Positions 1 through 9,498 are shown, numbered from the stretch's first letter. The stretch is DNA of 64,000 bases from Rhodococcus oxybenzonivorans (GCF_003130705.1 NZ_CP021355.1:920202-984201); one strand, 5' to 3'. Numbers and translations: made by a program. The notes: a model not told the origin generated them from the letters alone.

Positions 1-126
1 TGCCGTGCCCGTCGAGATCGTCTGCCATGTCCGCTTTCGCCGAGGTGATGCTTCTCTGGCTCCGTGGGTCGGGAGGGGCGCACTCCGGATGGTCGAGCCC
101 GTGTCGGCGGATCCCCGGGTGCCGTC

Positions 127-1464
127 TCACACCACTCGCCGCGCTTTCATTCCGTCGAACACGGGCGCGATCCGAACCACGTCGCCGGTGGTGGGCGCGT
201 GCACCATTTTGCCGCTGCCGAGGTAGATTGCCACGTGCCCGGGGCCGGCGGGACCCCAGTTGCCGAACAGCAGATCACCGGGTCTGGCGTCGGCGAGGGG
301 AATCTCGGTACCGACGTTCCACTGAGTTTCCGACGTCCGAGGTAGGGAGACATTCTCTGTTGTTGCGGCGTGGACGGCGTAGGAGGTGAGTCCGGAACAG
401 TCGAAACCGCCGCCGGAGGGCCCGTTCACGTTGCCGCCGCCCCACACGTAGGGAAGGCCCAGATAGCGTAGGGCAGCCTCGACGATCCTGCCGCCGACGC
501 CTCCCCAGTCGCCCGACCCAGGATCGAGGATCGACGCGAAGCGGGATTCGGCCGCGCGGATCTTCGCCACGTAGGGCTTTGTCTGATTCTCGTAGTCGGG
601 GAGTCCCGAGGGCATTCCGCCCGATCGGCGGACCGCTCCCACGCCGGCGTTGTATCCGGCGAGCGTCAGGTCCAGCACGTCACCCGAGACGAGGCCGGCC
701 TGCTTCCACGAATCGATCTCCTCGTACATGTCGCAGAGTAGATGTCCCGATGCCATGACCGAGTCGCCGACGGCAAGGACATCCACCTTTCCGTCACCGT
801 CGGCGTCGCGCCCGTATTTCGCCCAGGTGCCGGGCATGAACTGGCCGGGACCACGGGCGCCATCCGGCGACACGGGCGCCGAGGCGCCGTATCGGAAGTT
901 GTTCTCCGCCGAGTACAAGGCCGCCAGGACAGGGGCCTTGATGCCGTCGCAGATGCTTCCCGCCTTCTGAAACCAGGGGACGAATACTGCGATCGCCCCC
1001 AGCTGTGAGGCTGCCCGAGTGGGGGCGTCGGACACGGTGGGGAGGTGGGAGATTCCGGAGACGGCAAGCGGCGTCGAGTCGAATTGTTCAACGGGGTCAC
1101 CATACTCGAGGACGGTCCCGTCGGATTCGGGTTCGTGCTCGGCGGCAGGAATATCGCCCGTGGTGTCACCGGTCGCGTCGGGTGGGGGAGAGGCACTCTC
1201 GGGCGGTGGCGAGTAGGCGCCTATCGCCTCCTGGACGGCATCTGCGGTATCGGTGATTGCTTGCTGCACTGCGCCTTGCGCCTCGGGAGGTAGCTGCTCG
1301 ACGGCGTCGTTGACCTGTTGCCCGATCGCGGGTGCGGCATCGGTGATCTGTTGCACCTGTTGGGTACCATAGTCTTTCAAGGCCGGAGGCGCCTCCGATC
1401 CGTGTACCGCGCCACCGAGCGCTGTGGCGACTGCGACAATGATCGCCGAAGGATCGACCGACAT
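127..1464 (-). CDS. Bifunctional cell-wall hydrolase: lytic transglycosylase plus NlpC/P60 peptidase
   Basis: The 445-residue protein should cut peptidoglycan twice: glycan strands with a transglycosylase-like domain (roughly residues 165-295, with AENNFRYG, GPGQFMPGTWAKYG and LAGYNAGVGAV) and stem peptides with a C-terminal NlpC/P60 domain (about 325-445). The NlpC/P60 catalytic Cys is in FDCSGL and the His in GHVAIYL. A low-complexity Pro/Ala/Glu stretch (about 75-115) precedes the domains. The ATG is preceded by GGGAGGAAG. There is no classical signal peptide, only a weakly hydrophobic start (SAIIVAVATALGG), so the export route is unclear. Such two-domain hydrolases occur both as housekeeping wall enzymes and in actinobacterial conjugation loci; the neighbours do not decide between these. 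Confidence 0.85.
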   Translation of the reverse strand: MSVDPSAIIVAVATALGGAVHGSEAPPALKDYGTQQVQQITDAAPAIGQQVNDAVEQLPPEAQGAVQQAITDTADAVQEAIGAYSPPPESASPPPDATGDTTGDIPAAEHEPESDGTVLEYGDPVEQFDSTPLAVSGISHLPTVSDAPTRAASQLGAIAVFVPWFQKAGSICDGIKAPVLAALYSAENNFRYGASAPVSPDGARGPGQFMPGTWAKYGRDADGDGKVDVLAVGDSVMASGHLLCDMYEEIDSWKQAGLVSGDVLDLTLAGYNAGVGAVRRSGGMPSGLPDYENQTKPYVAKIRAAESRFASILDPGSGDWGGVGGRIVEAALRYLGLPYVWGGGNVNGPSGGGFDCSGLTSYAVHAATTENVSLPRTSETQWNVGTEIPLADARPGDLLFGNWGPAGPGHVAIYLGSGKMVHAPTTGDVVRIAPVFDGMKARRVV

Positions 1465-1734
1465 CTACTTCCTCCCGTGCTGTGACCCAACCCTGTGAAA
1501 ACTTCTGATGTGATCCAAGTCTCGACCACTGGGCGGCTATGTTCCTCACACCATTTGGGGATAAGGGTCCACCTTTAGAGAGATTCGCGGGGTGTCGTGT
1601 CGGTACTTCCCTTGCGGGCGGGACGCGCCCCTCGAATCGAACTGGCCGATCCGACGACGATCGCGCCGGGCCGGTCCGGCGATGATGTCGCCGCCTCACC
1701 AGGGTGACCGCGGGTGGGCGGTGGGCGTTGCGGA

Positions 1735-2781
1735 TCAGGGCGTTGTGGGCCGATTGTGGACTCCGGAGACAACCGTGCTCCGGGTCGCTGCGTCGAGGCC
1801 GTACGGGGTGTACAGGGTGAATCGGTCGATGATGCCGCCGAACCTGCGTGATATCTCGGCCGCGGCCGCGTCGGGCTCGCCGACGACCGCGAAGGTGCGC
1901 AGGACGGTGTCGTCGATCAGCCGGGTCATGGACGCCCAGTCGTCGAGCTTGGACAGCCGGTGGAGCTCGGTCTGCAGATCACCCCAGCCGTGAAGGTCGA
2001 GGACCGCCCGGTACGCCGGGGTGGACCCGTAGAAGGCGATCTGTTTGCGCACGGCGGTCGCCGCTTCCTCGAATTGCCGTTCATCTGACCCGGTGACGAC
2101 GAGTCCGGGATAGGACAGGGTGAAATCTTCGAAGACTTTTCCGGCCTTGGCGAGGGCCGATTTGATCTGCGGGACGGTCACTTCCCGGAGATATCGTTCG
2201 GTAGTGAAGCCGTGGACGAGCATCCCGTCCGCGACCTCGGCGGCGACGGACGTCATCTGCGGGCCCACGGCGGCGATCATCACTTGGGGAGGCCCGAATT
2301 CGTTACGCGGAGGCCGGAACATCGGTGTCATCAGGGTATGGCTGTAGTAATCCCCGCGGAAGTCGAGGGCTGTCTGGTTTTGCCAGCTCTCCCAGATGGC
2401 GTGGAGCGCCCTGACGAATTCCCGCATCCTCGGCGCCGGCGCGGACCACGGCATGCTGAACCGGCGCTCGATGTGCGGCTTGATCTGTGATCCCAGTCCG
2501 AGCGTGAATCTCCCGGAGCTGAAGGACTGCATGTCGTTGGCGACCGTGGCGAGGGTCATGGGATTGCGTGCAAATGCCACGGCGATGGCGGTGCCCACGT
2601 GGAGTCGGGGTGCGTTCTCCGCGGCGAGCAGGAGCGGCAGGAAGGGGTCGCGACTGACTTCCGTCGACCACACCCCGTCGAAGCCGGCCCGTTCCGCGAG
2701 TCCGACCTGCTCGTGTATCTCGTGGAGGCTTGCCCCTGCCGTCCCGTCGATGGATCCGCCTATGTTGCCGTCGATCAGCAT
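1735..2781 (-). CDS. LLM-class (luciferase-fold) oxidoreductase, probably F420-dependent
   Basis: This 348-residue TIM-barrel protein has the luciferase-like pattern [14 protein letters not shown] near residue 30, the [14 protein letters not shown] strand and the [16 protein letters not shown] block. It resembles the TIGR03617 group of F420-dependent oxidoreductases of mycolate actinobacteria. It would transfer hydride between F420H2 (or FMN) and an unknown, probably lipid-like substrate. It is transcribed away from fadA, and the shared upstream gap holds a perfect 14-bp palindrome, so both sides may answer to one repressor. Cofactor choice is inferred from family resemblance only. Confidence 0.8.
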   Translation of the reverse strand: MLIDGNIGGSIDGTAGASLHEIHEQVGLAERAGFDGVWSTEVSRDPFLPLLLAAENAPRLHVGTAIAVAFARNPMTLATVANDMQSFSSGRFTLGLGSQIKPHIERRFSMPWSAPAPRMREFVRALHAIWESWQNQTALDFRGDYYSHTLMTPMFRPPRNEFGPPQVMIAAVGPQMTSVAAEVADGMLVHGFTTERYLREVTVPQIKSALAKAGKVFEDFTLSYPGLVVTGSDERQFEEAATAVRKQIAFYGSTPAYRAVLDLHGWGDLQTELHRLSKLDDWASMTRLIDDTVLRTFAVVGEPDAAAAEISRRFGGIIDRFTLYTPYGLDAATRSTVVSGVHNRPTTP

Positions 2782-2797
2782 CCGAACTCCCTACCCT

Positions 2798-2829
2798 CCA
2801 ACATCCAGTCAGGGTTGACTGGATGTTGG
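2798..2829. promoter_or_regulatory. Perfect 14-bp inverted repeat, probable operator of the LLM/fadAB divergon
   Basis: CCAACATCCAGTCA (2798-2811) is followed by GGGT and the exact reverse complement TGACTGGATGTTGG (2816-2829). It lies 17 bp upstream of the LLM start and about 130 bp before fadA. Size and symmetry fit a TetR-family operator. The TetR gene at the end of the fadAB operon (6427-7044) is the nearest candidate binder. Confidence 0.75.
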
Positions 2830-2961
2830 TTCGACGATACCGTGAGCGAACGGTCGGCGACAGTGGTTCGACCGCAGGTTCTTCACTTCGTCCCCTGTGG
2901 CTCTGCGCATCTCGCAGATCGCGTCCCCAGGGGATTCGTTCACGATCCGAGGAGAGTTGCC

Positions 2962-4173
2962 TTGTCTGAAGAGGCATTTGTATACGAGGCCATTCGCACG
3001 CCTCGCGGTAAGGGCAAGAACGGAAGTCTGCACTCGGTCAAACCGATCGACCTCGTGGTGGGCCTGATCGACGAGCTGCGCGCACGGTTTCCGGACCTGG
3101 ACCCGGGCTACATCGACGACATCGTGCTGGGTGTCGTCTCCCCGGTCGGCGAACAGGGTGGTGATATCGCCCGGGCCGCGGCGTTGGTGGCGGGCCTGCC
3201 TCTGACGGTGGCCGGACTGCAGATCAACCGGTTCTGCGCATCCGGACTCGAGGCGACGAACCTCGCCGCCCAGAAAGTACGGTCGGGCTTCGAGAACCTG
3301 GTGATCGCCGGTGGCGTCGAGTCCATGTCGCGAGTGCCGCTGGGCAGCGACGGAGGTGCCCTCTTCAACGACCCGACGACCGCATACGACCTCCACTTCG
3401 CTCCGCAGGGAATCGGTGCGGACCTGATCGCCACGATCGAGGGTTTCAGCCGCGAAGACGTCGATGCCTACGCTGCGCGGTCGCAGGCCCGCGCCGAGGC
3501 CGCCTGGTCCGGTGGATATTTCGCCAAGTCGGTCGTTCCGGTCAAGGATTTCAACGGTGTCCCGCTGCTCGATCACGACGAGCACCGCCGTCCGGGCACC
3601 ACCGTCGAATCGCTGGCCTCGTTGAAGCCGTCCTTTGCGGCACTCGGTCAACAGGGCGGCTTCGATGCTGTTGCGCTGCAGAAGTATACGTCGGTGGAGC
3701 GGATCAACCACGTCCATCACGGCGGTAACAGTTCCGGCATCGTGGACGGCGCGGCGCTGGTCCTGATCGGCAACGAAAAGGCCGGCAAGCAGTTCGGCCT
3801 CACACCCCGCGCCCGGATTATCGCCACCGCTGTCACCGGGGCAGACCCTACGATCATGCTCACCGCCCCCACCCCGGTGGCGCTGAAGGCACTCGATGTC
3901 GCCGGACTCACCGTCGACGACATCGATCTGTTCGAACTGAACGAGGCGTTTGCCTCGGTGGTCCTGAAATTCCAGAAGGATCTGGCCATTCCGGACGAGA
4001 AACTCAACGTGAACGGCGGCGCGATCGCCATGGGCCACCCCTTGGGAGCGACCGGCGCGATGCTCGTCGGAACGGTGATCGACGAGTTGGAGCGGCGCGG
4101 CGACCGGCGCGCATTGATCAACCTGTGCGTCGGTGGCGGCATGGGTATCGCGGCCATCATCGAGCGAGTCTGA
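2962..4173 (+). CDS. fadA: Acetyl-CoA acyltransferase (thiolase)
   Basis: The 403-residue thiolase should perform the last beta-oxidation step, splitting 3-ketoacyl-CoA with CoA. The nucleophilic Cys is near residue 92 in [10 protein letters not shown]. The NEAF block, the GHPLGATGA His motif and the second Cys near 389 (CVGGGMG) are all present. I chose TTG at 2962 because GAGGAGAG ends 5 nt upstream and the product then begins at the usual thiolase N-terminus. The open frame continues upstream, but that part has no thiolase similarity and runs through the operator. It is followed after 17 bp by fadB, so the two probably form the trifunctional beta-oxidation complex. Confidence 0.92.
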   Translation: MSEEAFVYEAIRTPRGKGKNGSLHSVKPIDLVVGLIDELRARFPDLDPGYIDDIVLGVVSPVGEQGGDIARAAALVAGLPLTVAGLQINRFCASGLEATNLAAQKVRSGFENLVIAGGVESMSRVPLGSDGGALFNDPTTAYDLHFAPQGIGADLIATIEGFSREDVDAYAARSQARAEAAWSGGYFAKSVVPVKDFNGVPLLDHDEHRRPGTTVESLASLKPSFAALGQQGGFDAVALQKYTSVERINHVHHGGNSSGIVDGAALVLIGNEKAGKQFGLTPRARIIATAVTGADPTIMLTAPTPVALKALDVAGLTVDDIDLFELNEAFASVVLKFQKDLAIPDEKLNVNGGAIAMGHPLGATGAMLVGTVIDELERRGDRRALINLCVGGGMGIAAIIERV

Positions 4174-4190
4174 AAGGCAACGGCAACAAC

Positions 4191-6341
4191 ATGAGTGCAA
4201 CATCAACCATCACGTGGTCGCAGGATTCGGACGGAATCGTGCTGCTGACCCTCGACGATCCGGCCCAGTCCGCAAACACCATGAACTCGCAGTACGTCGA
4301 GTCCATGGGCAACGTACTCGACCGGCTCGAGGCCGAGCGTGACTCTGTCACCGGTGTCGTGATCACGTCGGCGAAGAAGACCTTCTTCGCGGGCGGTGAC
4401 CTCAACGACCTGGTCCGTGCCACCGCGCAGGATGCGGTCAAGTTCACGGACTTCGCGAATGGGATCAAGGCCCAGTTCCGACGTCTCGAGACCCTGGGCC
4501 GTCCGGTGGTGGCGGCGGTCAACGGTGCCGCCCTCGGCGGTGGCCTCGAGATCACCCTGGCCACCCACCACCGCATCGCGGTCGATTCGAGATCGGTGAT
4601 CTTCGGACTGCCCGAAGTGACGCTCGGGTTGCTCCCCGGTGTCGGCGGAATCACCCGGACCGTTCGGATGTTGGGGCTCGAGAAGGCACTGACGAGCCTG
4701 CTGCTGACCGGGAAGACGTTCAGCCCCGCGGCCGCGAAGACACTCGGCCTCGTCGACGACCTGGTGGCCAGCGCCGACGAACTCGTTCCCGCCGCCAAGA
4801 CGTGGATCAAGGACAACCCCGAGGGCGGTGTACAGCCGTGGGATCGGAAGGGGTTCCGGATCCCCGGCGGCACCGCGCTCAATCCGGCGGTGACGGCGAA
4901 CCTGCGCCGCACCGTGGCAGGGGCACCCCTGGAGGCGCCGCGGGCCATCGTCGCCGCCGCTGCCGAGGGAGCGTTGGTCGACCTCGACACGGCAGCACAG
5001 ATCGAGACGCGCTACTTCGTCGGCCTTGTCACCGGTCAGGTGTCGACGAACATGATCAAGGCACAGTTTTTCGATCTGCAGAGCATCAAAGCCGGCGGAA
5101 GCCGGCCGGAGGGGCATCCCAGGTTCGCGGCACAGAAGGTTGGCGTGATCGGCGCCGGGATGATGGGTGCCGCGGTGGCCTACGTCTCGGCGAAGGCGGG
5201 AATCGACGTCGTGCTACAGGACGTCTCGATCGAGTCGGCGCGAAAAGGGAAGGCCTACGCCGAAAAGCTGGAGGCCAAGGCCCTCGCTCGTGGAACAACG
5301 ACCGAGGAGAAGTCCGCCGCGCTACTCGCCCGCATCACCGCGACCGACAATCCGGCCGACTTCGCGAATGTCGATTTCGTCGTCGAGGCGGTCTTCGAGA
5401 GCGTGGAGGTCAAACAGGCGGTCTTCAAGTCGATCCAGGACGTCGTCGCCCCCGACGCCGTGCTGGGCTCGAATACGTCGACGCTGCCGATTACCACGCT
5501 GGCCGAAGGCGTCGACCGTAAGGAAGACTTCATCGGGGTGCACTTCTTCTCCCCGGTCGAACGGATGCCGTTGGTCGAGATCATCGTTGGCGCACACACC
5601 GCACCGGCAACATTGGCGAAGGCGTTCGACTTCGCGCAGCAGATCAAGAAGACCCCGATCGTGGTCAACGACAGCCGCGGCTTCTTCACCAGCCGCGTGA
5701 TCACGAAGTTCCTCGACGAGGCCGCCGCCGCGGTCGGTGAGGGCATCGAACCGGTGATCATCGAGCAAGCGGGGGCCCAGGCCGGCTATCCCGCACCCCC
5801 GCTGCAGCTGCTCGACGAGCTGACGTTGACCCTGCCGCGCAAGATTCGTCAGGAAGCCCGTGCGGCGGTCGAGGCGGACGGCGGCGTCTGGGTCGAGCAC
5901 GGATCGGAGGCCGTCCTCGACCGGCTGGTCGAGGAACTCGATCGTCGAGGTCGGTCGACCGGTGGCGGCTTCTACGAGTACGACGAGTCGGGCAGCCGCG
6001 TCGGCCTGTGGCCGGGGCTGCGCGACGCCTTCCAGTCGGGGAGCACCGAGATCCCGTTCGACGACCTCAAGGAACGGATGCTGTTCGCGGAGTCCCTCGA
6101 GACGGTGCGCTGCCTCGACGAAGGGGTCCTGACGTCGGTCGCCGACGCCAACGTCGGGTCCCTGCTCGGTATCGGGTTCCCGGCGTGGACTGGCGGCGTC
6201 CTCCAGTACATCAACGGCTACCCGGGTGGGATCGCGGCGTTCGTCGAGCGGGCACGCGTACTTGCCGCCCGGTACGGCACTCGCTTCGAGCCGCCCGCCT
6301 CACTGGTGGCCAAGGCCGAGCGCGGAGAGACCTACGAGTAA
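4191..6341 (+). CDS. fadB: Multifunctional enoyl-CoA hydratase / 3-hydroxyacyl-CoA dehydrogenase
   Basis: This 716-residue fusion has an N-terminal crotonase domain (GGDLNDLV, GAALGGGLEI and GLPEVTLGLLPGVGG within about residues 1-220). A Rossmann 3-hydroxyacyl-CoA dehydrogenase domain follows from about 317 (GVIGAGMMGAA, then HFFSPVERMPLVEII), with C-terminal dimerisation domains. It hydrates 2-enoyl-CoA and oxidises the 3-hydroxy product with NAD. It is cotranscribed with fadA. The ATG at 4191 is the first codon matching the family N-terminus, 17 bp after the fadA stop. Length is normal for the family. Confidence 0.93.
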   Translation: MSATSTITWSQDSDGIVLLTLDDPAQSANTMNSQYVESMGNVLDRLEAERDSVTGVVITSAKKTFFAGGDLNDLVRATAQDAVKFTDFANGIKAQFRRLETLGRPVVAAVNGAALGGGLEITLATHHRIAVDSRSVIFGLPEVTLGLLPGVGGITRTVRMLGLEKALTSLLLTGKTFSPAAAKTLGLVDDLVASADELVPAAKTWIKDNPEGGVQPWDRKGFRIPGGTALNPAVTANLRRTVAGAPLEAPRAIVAAAAEGALVDLDTAAQIETRYFVGLVTGQVSTNMIKAQFFDLQSIKAGGSRPEGHPRFAAQKVGVIGAGMMGAAVAYVSAKAGIDVVLQDVSIESARKGKAYAEKLEAKALARGTTTEEKSAALLARITATDNPADFANVDFVVEAVFESVEVKQAVFKSIQDVVAPDAVLGSNTSTLPITTLAEGVDRKEDFIGVHFFSPVERMPLVEIIVGAHTAPATLAKAFDFAQQIKKTPIVVNDSRGFFTSRVITKFLDEAAAAVGEGIEPVIIEQAGAQAGYPAPPLQLLDELTLTLPRKIRQEARAAVEADGGVWVEHGSEAVLDRLVEELDRRGRSTGGGFYEYDESGSRVGLWPGLRDAFQSGSTEIPFDDLKERMLFAESLETVRCLDEGVLTSVADANVGSLLGIGFPAWTGGVLQYINGYPGGIAAFVERARVLAARYGTRFEPPASLVAKAERGETYE

Positions 6342-6357
6342 CGGCGTCATTTACGAT

Positions 6358-6395
6358 CGGGGTTGGCACCACTGTGGGCAGTGGTGCCAACCCCG
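6358..6395 (+). terminator. Strong hairpin after fadB
   Basis: A perfect 17-bp stem (CGGGGTTGGCACCACTG and its complement) with a TGGG loop. It begins 17 bp after fadB. No immediate T run follows, but GGCTTTTC lies just downstream. It may attenuate rather than end transcription, since tetR follows on the same strand. Confidence 0.75.
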
Positions 6396-6426
6396 TTGAG
6401 GGCTTTTCTCCGAACGGATGGAGCTG

Positions 6427-7044
6427 ATGTCGGTGTCGATCAGTGACGCCTCGGTCAAGCGCACCCAGCAAGAACGGCGGGCGATCACACGCAGGCAGAT
6501 ACTCGACGCCGCCGTTGCGGTGTTGTTCCGGGACGGCTACTCCGCCGCCACCACGTTGCGGATCCAACACGAGGCGGGGGTGTCCCGCGGCCGTCTCTTA
6601 CAACAATTTCCCTCCCGCGAAGCGCTGCTCGTCGCCGCCGTCCAGCATCTCGCGACGGCGCGGATGGAGGACATGCGGCATCGCGACGATTGGCCACACG
6701 ACCCCACAGAGCGCATCGACTGGGCGATCGAGATCATGTGGCCCACCTTCCACCAGCCGTATTTCTGGGCCGCGACCGAGCTGTGGCTCGCCTCCCGCGC
6801 CAACGACAAGTTACGCGAAGCGCTGCTGCCGGAGGAGCGCCGGCTGGGCCACCTCGTGAGAGCAACGACCGACGCGTTCTTCGGCGGCGAGTTGTGCGCA
6901 CGCCCGCGCTACGAGTTGGTACGCGAACAACTCAACACCTCGATGCGGGGTGCCGCACTGACCTATGCGCTCGATCCGCGCGATCCCGCCACCGACCCGC
7001 ACCTGCACGAGTGGAAACTGATGGCGCGAGAACTGCTTACCTGA
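6427..7044 (+). CDS. TetR-family transcriptional regulator
   Basis: A 205-residue regulator. Its N-terminal helix-turn-helix spans about residues 18-65 (TRRQILDAAVAVLF, then EAGVSRGRLLQQFPSREALL), followed by a ligand-binding helical domain. The ATG at 6427 has GGAG 3 nt upstream; an in-frame ATG at 6418 is possible but lacks a ribosome site. Its place behind fadA-fadB and the palindrome in front of fadA suggest it represses the fadAB/LLM divergon in response to an acyl-CoA. It overlaps the convergent gene at 7037 by 8 bp. Confidence 0.85.
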   Translation: MSVSISDASVKRTQQERRAITRRQILDAAVAVLFRDGYSAATTLRIQHEAGVSRGRLLQQFPSREALLVAAVQHLATARMEDMRHRDDWPHDPTERIDWAIEIMWPTFHQPYFWAATELWLASRANDKLREALLPEERRLGHLVRATTDAFFGGELCARPRYELVREQLNTSMRGAALTYALDPRDPATDPHLHEWKLMARELLT

Positions 7045-7996
7045 CGGCCTGTACGGCGGAGCTATCCCGCGCCACCGATCTGGCGCGGGATTCCTCGTAT
7101 TCCCGGGCGGTCTTCTCGATGAGCGTGGCGACCGAGAGGACCGCGTCCACCCCGGACACGCTGTGCCCACCACTCCACGCCGTGCGGTTGCTGAGCAATC
7201 GGTCCTGGCGGAAACCCTCGGATGCGGGATGCTCGGCCGCGGCAGCGTCTCCGGCCTGCCGATCGACCCAGCACTTGAGCAGGCTCGCCGGAATGCCACC
7301 TACCTGGGTCGAGAGCACGACGTCGTCGAGGCTCGCCTCGACCAGCGCGCGCCGATAGTCGTTGTCGGCCCGACTTTCGTCGGTGGCGATGAACTTCGTT
7401 CCCATGTACCCGAGGTCGGCGCCGAGAACCTGGGCGGCATGCAACGCCACGCCGTCACTGATACCGCCGGCCAGAACGATGGTGCCGTCGAATCGCTCGC
7501 GGACGGCGCGGACGAAGGAGAACGGGTTCGCCCAGCCCGTCTGGCCGCCGGCACCCGCGGTCAGGAGCACCAACCCGTCCACGCCCAAGGCGATGGCCCG
7601 GGCCGCATGCTGCAACGTCGCGACGTCGGCGTAGACCTGGCATCCGATCGCGCGCAGCGGGGCAAGAACGGGCTCGGGGGACCCGACACTGGTGATGACG
7701 AGTTCTACGCCGTGATCCACCAGGCACGCGAGGTCTTCGCGCAGTCGCCGGTTCGATCGGTGCACCACGAGGTTCGGCGCAAAGGGCGCCGACCTCGGGA
7801 CCTCGCTCAGGGCCGTCTCGATGCGGGTGAGCCAGTGGTCGAGTTCACCGGTGGTGGCCGCATTGTGGGTGGGCAAGGATCCCACGACGCCTTCGCGGCA
7901 CGCCGCGATGACCAGGTCGGGGCCGGATACCTCCGTCATCGGGGCGGCGATCAACGGAACGGTCAATCGATTCGCCAACGCTTCGGAAATGGACAC
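7037..7996 (-). CDS. Nitronate monooxygenase-like (2-nitropropane dioxygenase family) FMN enzyme
   Basis: A 319-residue FMN TIM-barrel of the NPD/NMO family. It begins LTVPLIAAPMTEVSGPDLV and carries GADLGYMGTKFIATDES, the typical phosphate-binding/family block. The GTG at 7996 is preferred because AAGGAG precedes it and the family N-terminus follows. In mycolate bacteria such proteins often sit in fatty-acid and isoprenoid loci, where the true substrate is unknown and need not be a nitroalkane. It is divergent from the double-TetR gene, with AAGTAAAT repeats in the shared gap. Confidence 0.82.
   Translation of the reverse strand: MSISEALANRLTVPLIAAPMTEVSGPDLVIAACREGVVGSLPTHNAATTGELDHWLTRIETALSEVPRSAPFAPNLVVHRSNRRLREDLACLVDHGVELVITSVGSPEPVLAPLRAIGCQVYADVATLQHAARAIALGVDGLVLLTAGAGGQTGWANPFSFVRAVRERFDGTIVLAGGISDGVALHAAQVLGADLGYMGTKFIATDESRADNDYRRALVEASLDDVVLSTQVGGIPASLLKCWVDRQAGDAAAAEHPASEGFRQDRLLSNRTAWSGGHSVSGVDAVLSVATLIEKTAREYEESRARSVARDSSAVQAVR
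7064..7091 (+). terminator. Hairpin in the convergent tetR / monooxygenase overlap
   Basis: ATCCCGCGCCA and its exact complement form an 11-bp stem with a 6-nt loop, 20 bp after the tetR stop. It lies inside the last codons of the minus-strand gene, so it could terminate tetR while also encoding protein. There is no T run. Confidence 0.45.
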
Positions 7997-8100
7997 GTCA
8001 GACTCCTTGCGAGAACCACGAGAGGCAGGGTGTGCACCTAAGTAAATGCCGGGAAATCGGCGATGGCGCATGCTAGGTTGAAATCAAGCTACAACCCCGG

Positions 8101-8118
8101 TAAGTAAATCTCAAGCCA
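8101..8118 (+). promoter_or_regulatory. AAGTAAATC-type half-site upstream of the double-TetR gene
   Basis: TAAGTAAATCTCAAGCCAC lies 6 bp before the ATG region and nearly repeats TAAGTAAATCGTGAGCCAC at 9482, upstream of the first LuxR gene. A further AAGTAAAT is at 8040. TTGAAA at 8078-8083 could be a -35 box. Confidence 0.45.
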
Positions 8119-8124
8119 CATCGA

Positions 8125-9339
8125 ATGCGCCGAAAAGGGGCGGGGAGCATCGACGAACCAGTGCGCCCGAGTCGAGCTCGGCTCACCAGCACTCCGCGTC
8201 CCCGCAACCGCAGGGCCCAGATCCTGGTGGCCGCGAGCGCCCTGTTCTCCGAACGCGGTTACCACAATGTGGGCACCGAGGACATCGCCTCGTCCGTCGG
8301 GATCACCGCCGGGGCCTTGTACCGGCACTTTCGGAGTAAACAGGAATTGCTCGCCTGCACGGTGGCCGAGAGCTTCGATCAGGCGGGTGAGTTGTTGATC
8401 TCACGCGGAATCGATGACCTCCCGGCACTGCTGCACGGTCTGGCGGAAACGGCCGGCACTCGACGTGACCTCGGAGTTCTGTGGAATCGCGAGATTCGAC
8501 ACCTGGCACCGGAGCGGCAGGCGTCCCTGCGTGACCGATTGCATGAGGTGGTGTCGCGTCTCTCCGCGGCGCTCGGCCATTCCGTGCCGGGGGTGGGCGC
8601 CGCTGACGCGGAACTGCTGGCGTGGTGCACTCTTGCGGTTCTGACCAGCCCGGGCTATCACCGCACCGAGATCCTGCCGGGCCGTTTGATCGACCTGCTC
8701 GCCACCATGGCCGTGGCCGTCAGCGCGGCGCCGTTGAACAGTGCAGCTGAACCGGCCGCCGATCTGCCCGGACGGGGCGGCATGGCGCCGGCCTCGCGCC
8801 GCGAGGCTCTCCTGGGCGCGGCCACCAGACTGTTCGGCGCGAAGGGGTACCAAGCAGTCACGATGGACGAGATCGCAGCCGCTGTGCAGGTCCACAGCGC
8901 CAGCGTGTACCGGCACTTCGATACGAAGGCCGATCTCCTGGCCGCCGTGATCGACCGGGGCGCGGAACCGCTCCAGTTGGGGCTGTCGCAGGCACTGTTC
9001 TCCGCGGACACCTCCCAGGAGGCTCTGGACGCCGCGGTCGATGCGTACATCGCGTTCGCGATGATCCACCACGACCTGCTGGCCGTGCTGACCTGCGAGG
9101 TACTCAGCCTTCCACCCGCCCGCCGGCACGCTGTGCGCAGCGCGCAGCACGACTACGTCGGGCAGTGGTTCCAACTGCTGCAAGAATCCCGGCCCGAACT
9201 CGACGACACCGAGGTGCGATTTCGTGTTCACGCTGCGTTGACAATCGTCAACGATGTATCCAGGACGGTACGGTTGCGCTGCATGCCCAACGTGCAGGAA
9301 CGTGTGCGCCTGGCCACCCGCCGCGCATTGTATGGCTGA
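8125..9339 (+). CDS. Tandem-domain TetR regulator (two DNA-binding domains in one chain)
   Basis: The 404-residue protein contains two complete TetR halves. The first helix-turn-helix is about residues 28-75 (RRAQILVAASALFSERGYHN, then GALYRHFRSKQELL). The second is about 222-270 (RREALLGAATRLFGAKGYQA, then SVYRHFDTKADLLAAV). Each is followed by a helical ligand-binding region. Ordinary TetR proteins are about 200 residues and dimerise, so this is a covalent pseudo-dimer. The start is uncertain: ATG 8125 or GTG 8161, neither with a strong ribosome site. It probably controls neighbouring lipid genes through AAGTAAATC-like sites, but the target is inferred. Confidence 0.85.
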   Translation: MRRKGAGSIDEPVRPSRARLTSTPRPRNRRAQILVAASALFSERGYHNVGTEDIASSVGITAGALYRHFRSKQELLACTVAESFDQAGELLISRGIDDLPALLHGLAETAGTRRDLGVLWNREIRHLAPERQASLRDRLHEVVSRLSAALGHSVPGVGAADAELLAWCTLAVLTSPGYHRTEILPGRLIDLLATMAVAVSAAPLNSAAEPAADLPGRGGMAPASRREALLGAATRLFGAKGYQAVTMDEIAAAVQVHSASVYRHFDTKADLLAAVIDRGAEPLQLGLSQALFSADTSQEALDAAVDAYIAFAMIHHDLLAVLTCEVLSLPPARRHAVRSAQHDYVGQWFQLLQESRPELDDTEVRFRVHAALTIVNDVSRTVRLRCMPNVQERVRLATRRALYG

Positions 9340-9409
9340 CACTCCCCGCCCCATAGTTAAGGGCAATTCACTACCGATCGCGACCTCAACCCCGCACGAT
9401 TTCAGCGCA

Positions 9410-9498
9410 TACCCCCTGACGAGGGAGTTTTCAAGGTCGGCGCGTTGACAATAGTGATGCGGGTCACCACAATGGCAGACGTAAGTAAATCGTGAGCC
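9410..9498 (+). promoter_or_regulatory. Promoter region of the GAF-LuxR pair
   Basis: TTGACA at 9445-9450, a 17-bp spacer and CACAAT at 9468-9473 form a good sigma-70-type promoter. Upstream lies TACCCCCTGACGAGGGA (9410-9426), a CCCC/GGGG dyad like those before 12255, 29237 and 31378. Overlapping the start region is TAAGTAAATCGTGAGCCAC (9482-9500), matching the site at 8101. Confidence 0.55.

Noticed and set aside
1166..1699. 177-codon minus-strand frame overlapping the start of the cell-wall hydrolase
   Set aside because: Arg-rich shadow overlapping the hydrolase N-terminus; no recognisable protein.
2809..4206. Long minus-strand open frame (465 codons) opposite fadA
   Set aside because: Composition is an Arg/Asp/His-rich mirror of a high-GC gene; no domain, and fadA on the other strand has all catalytic motifs.
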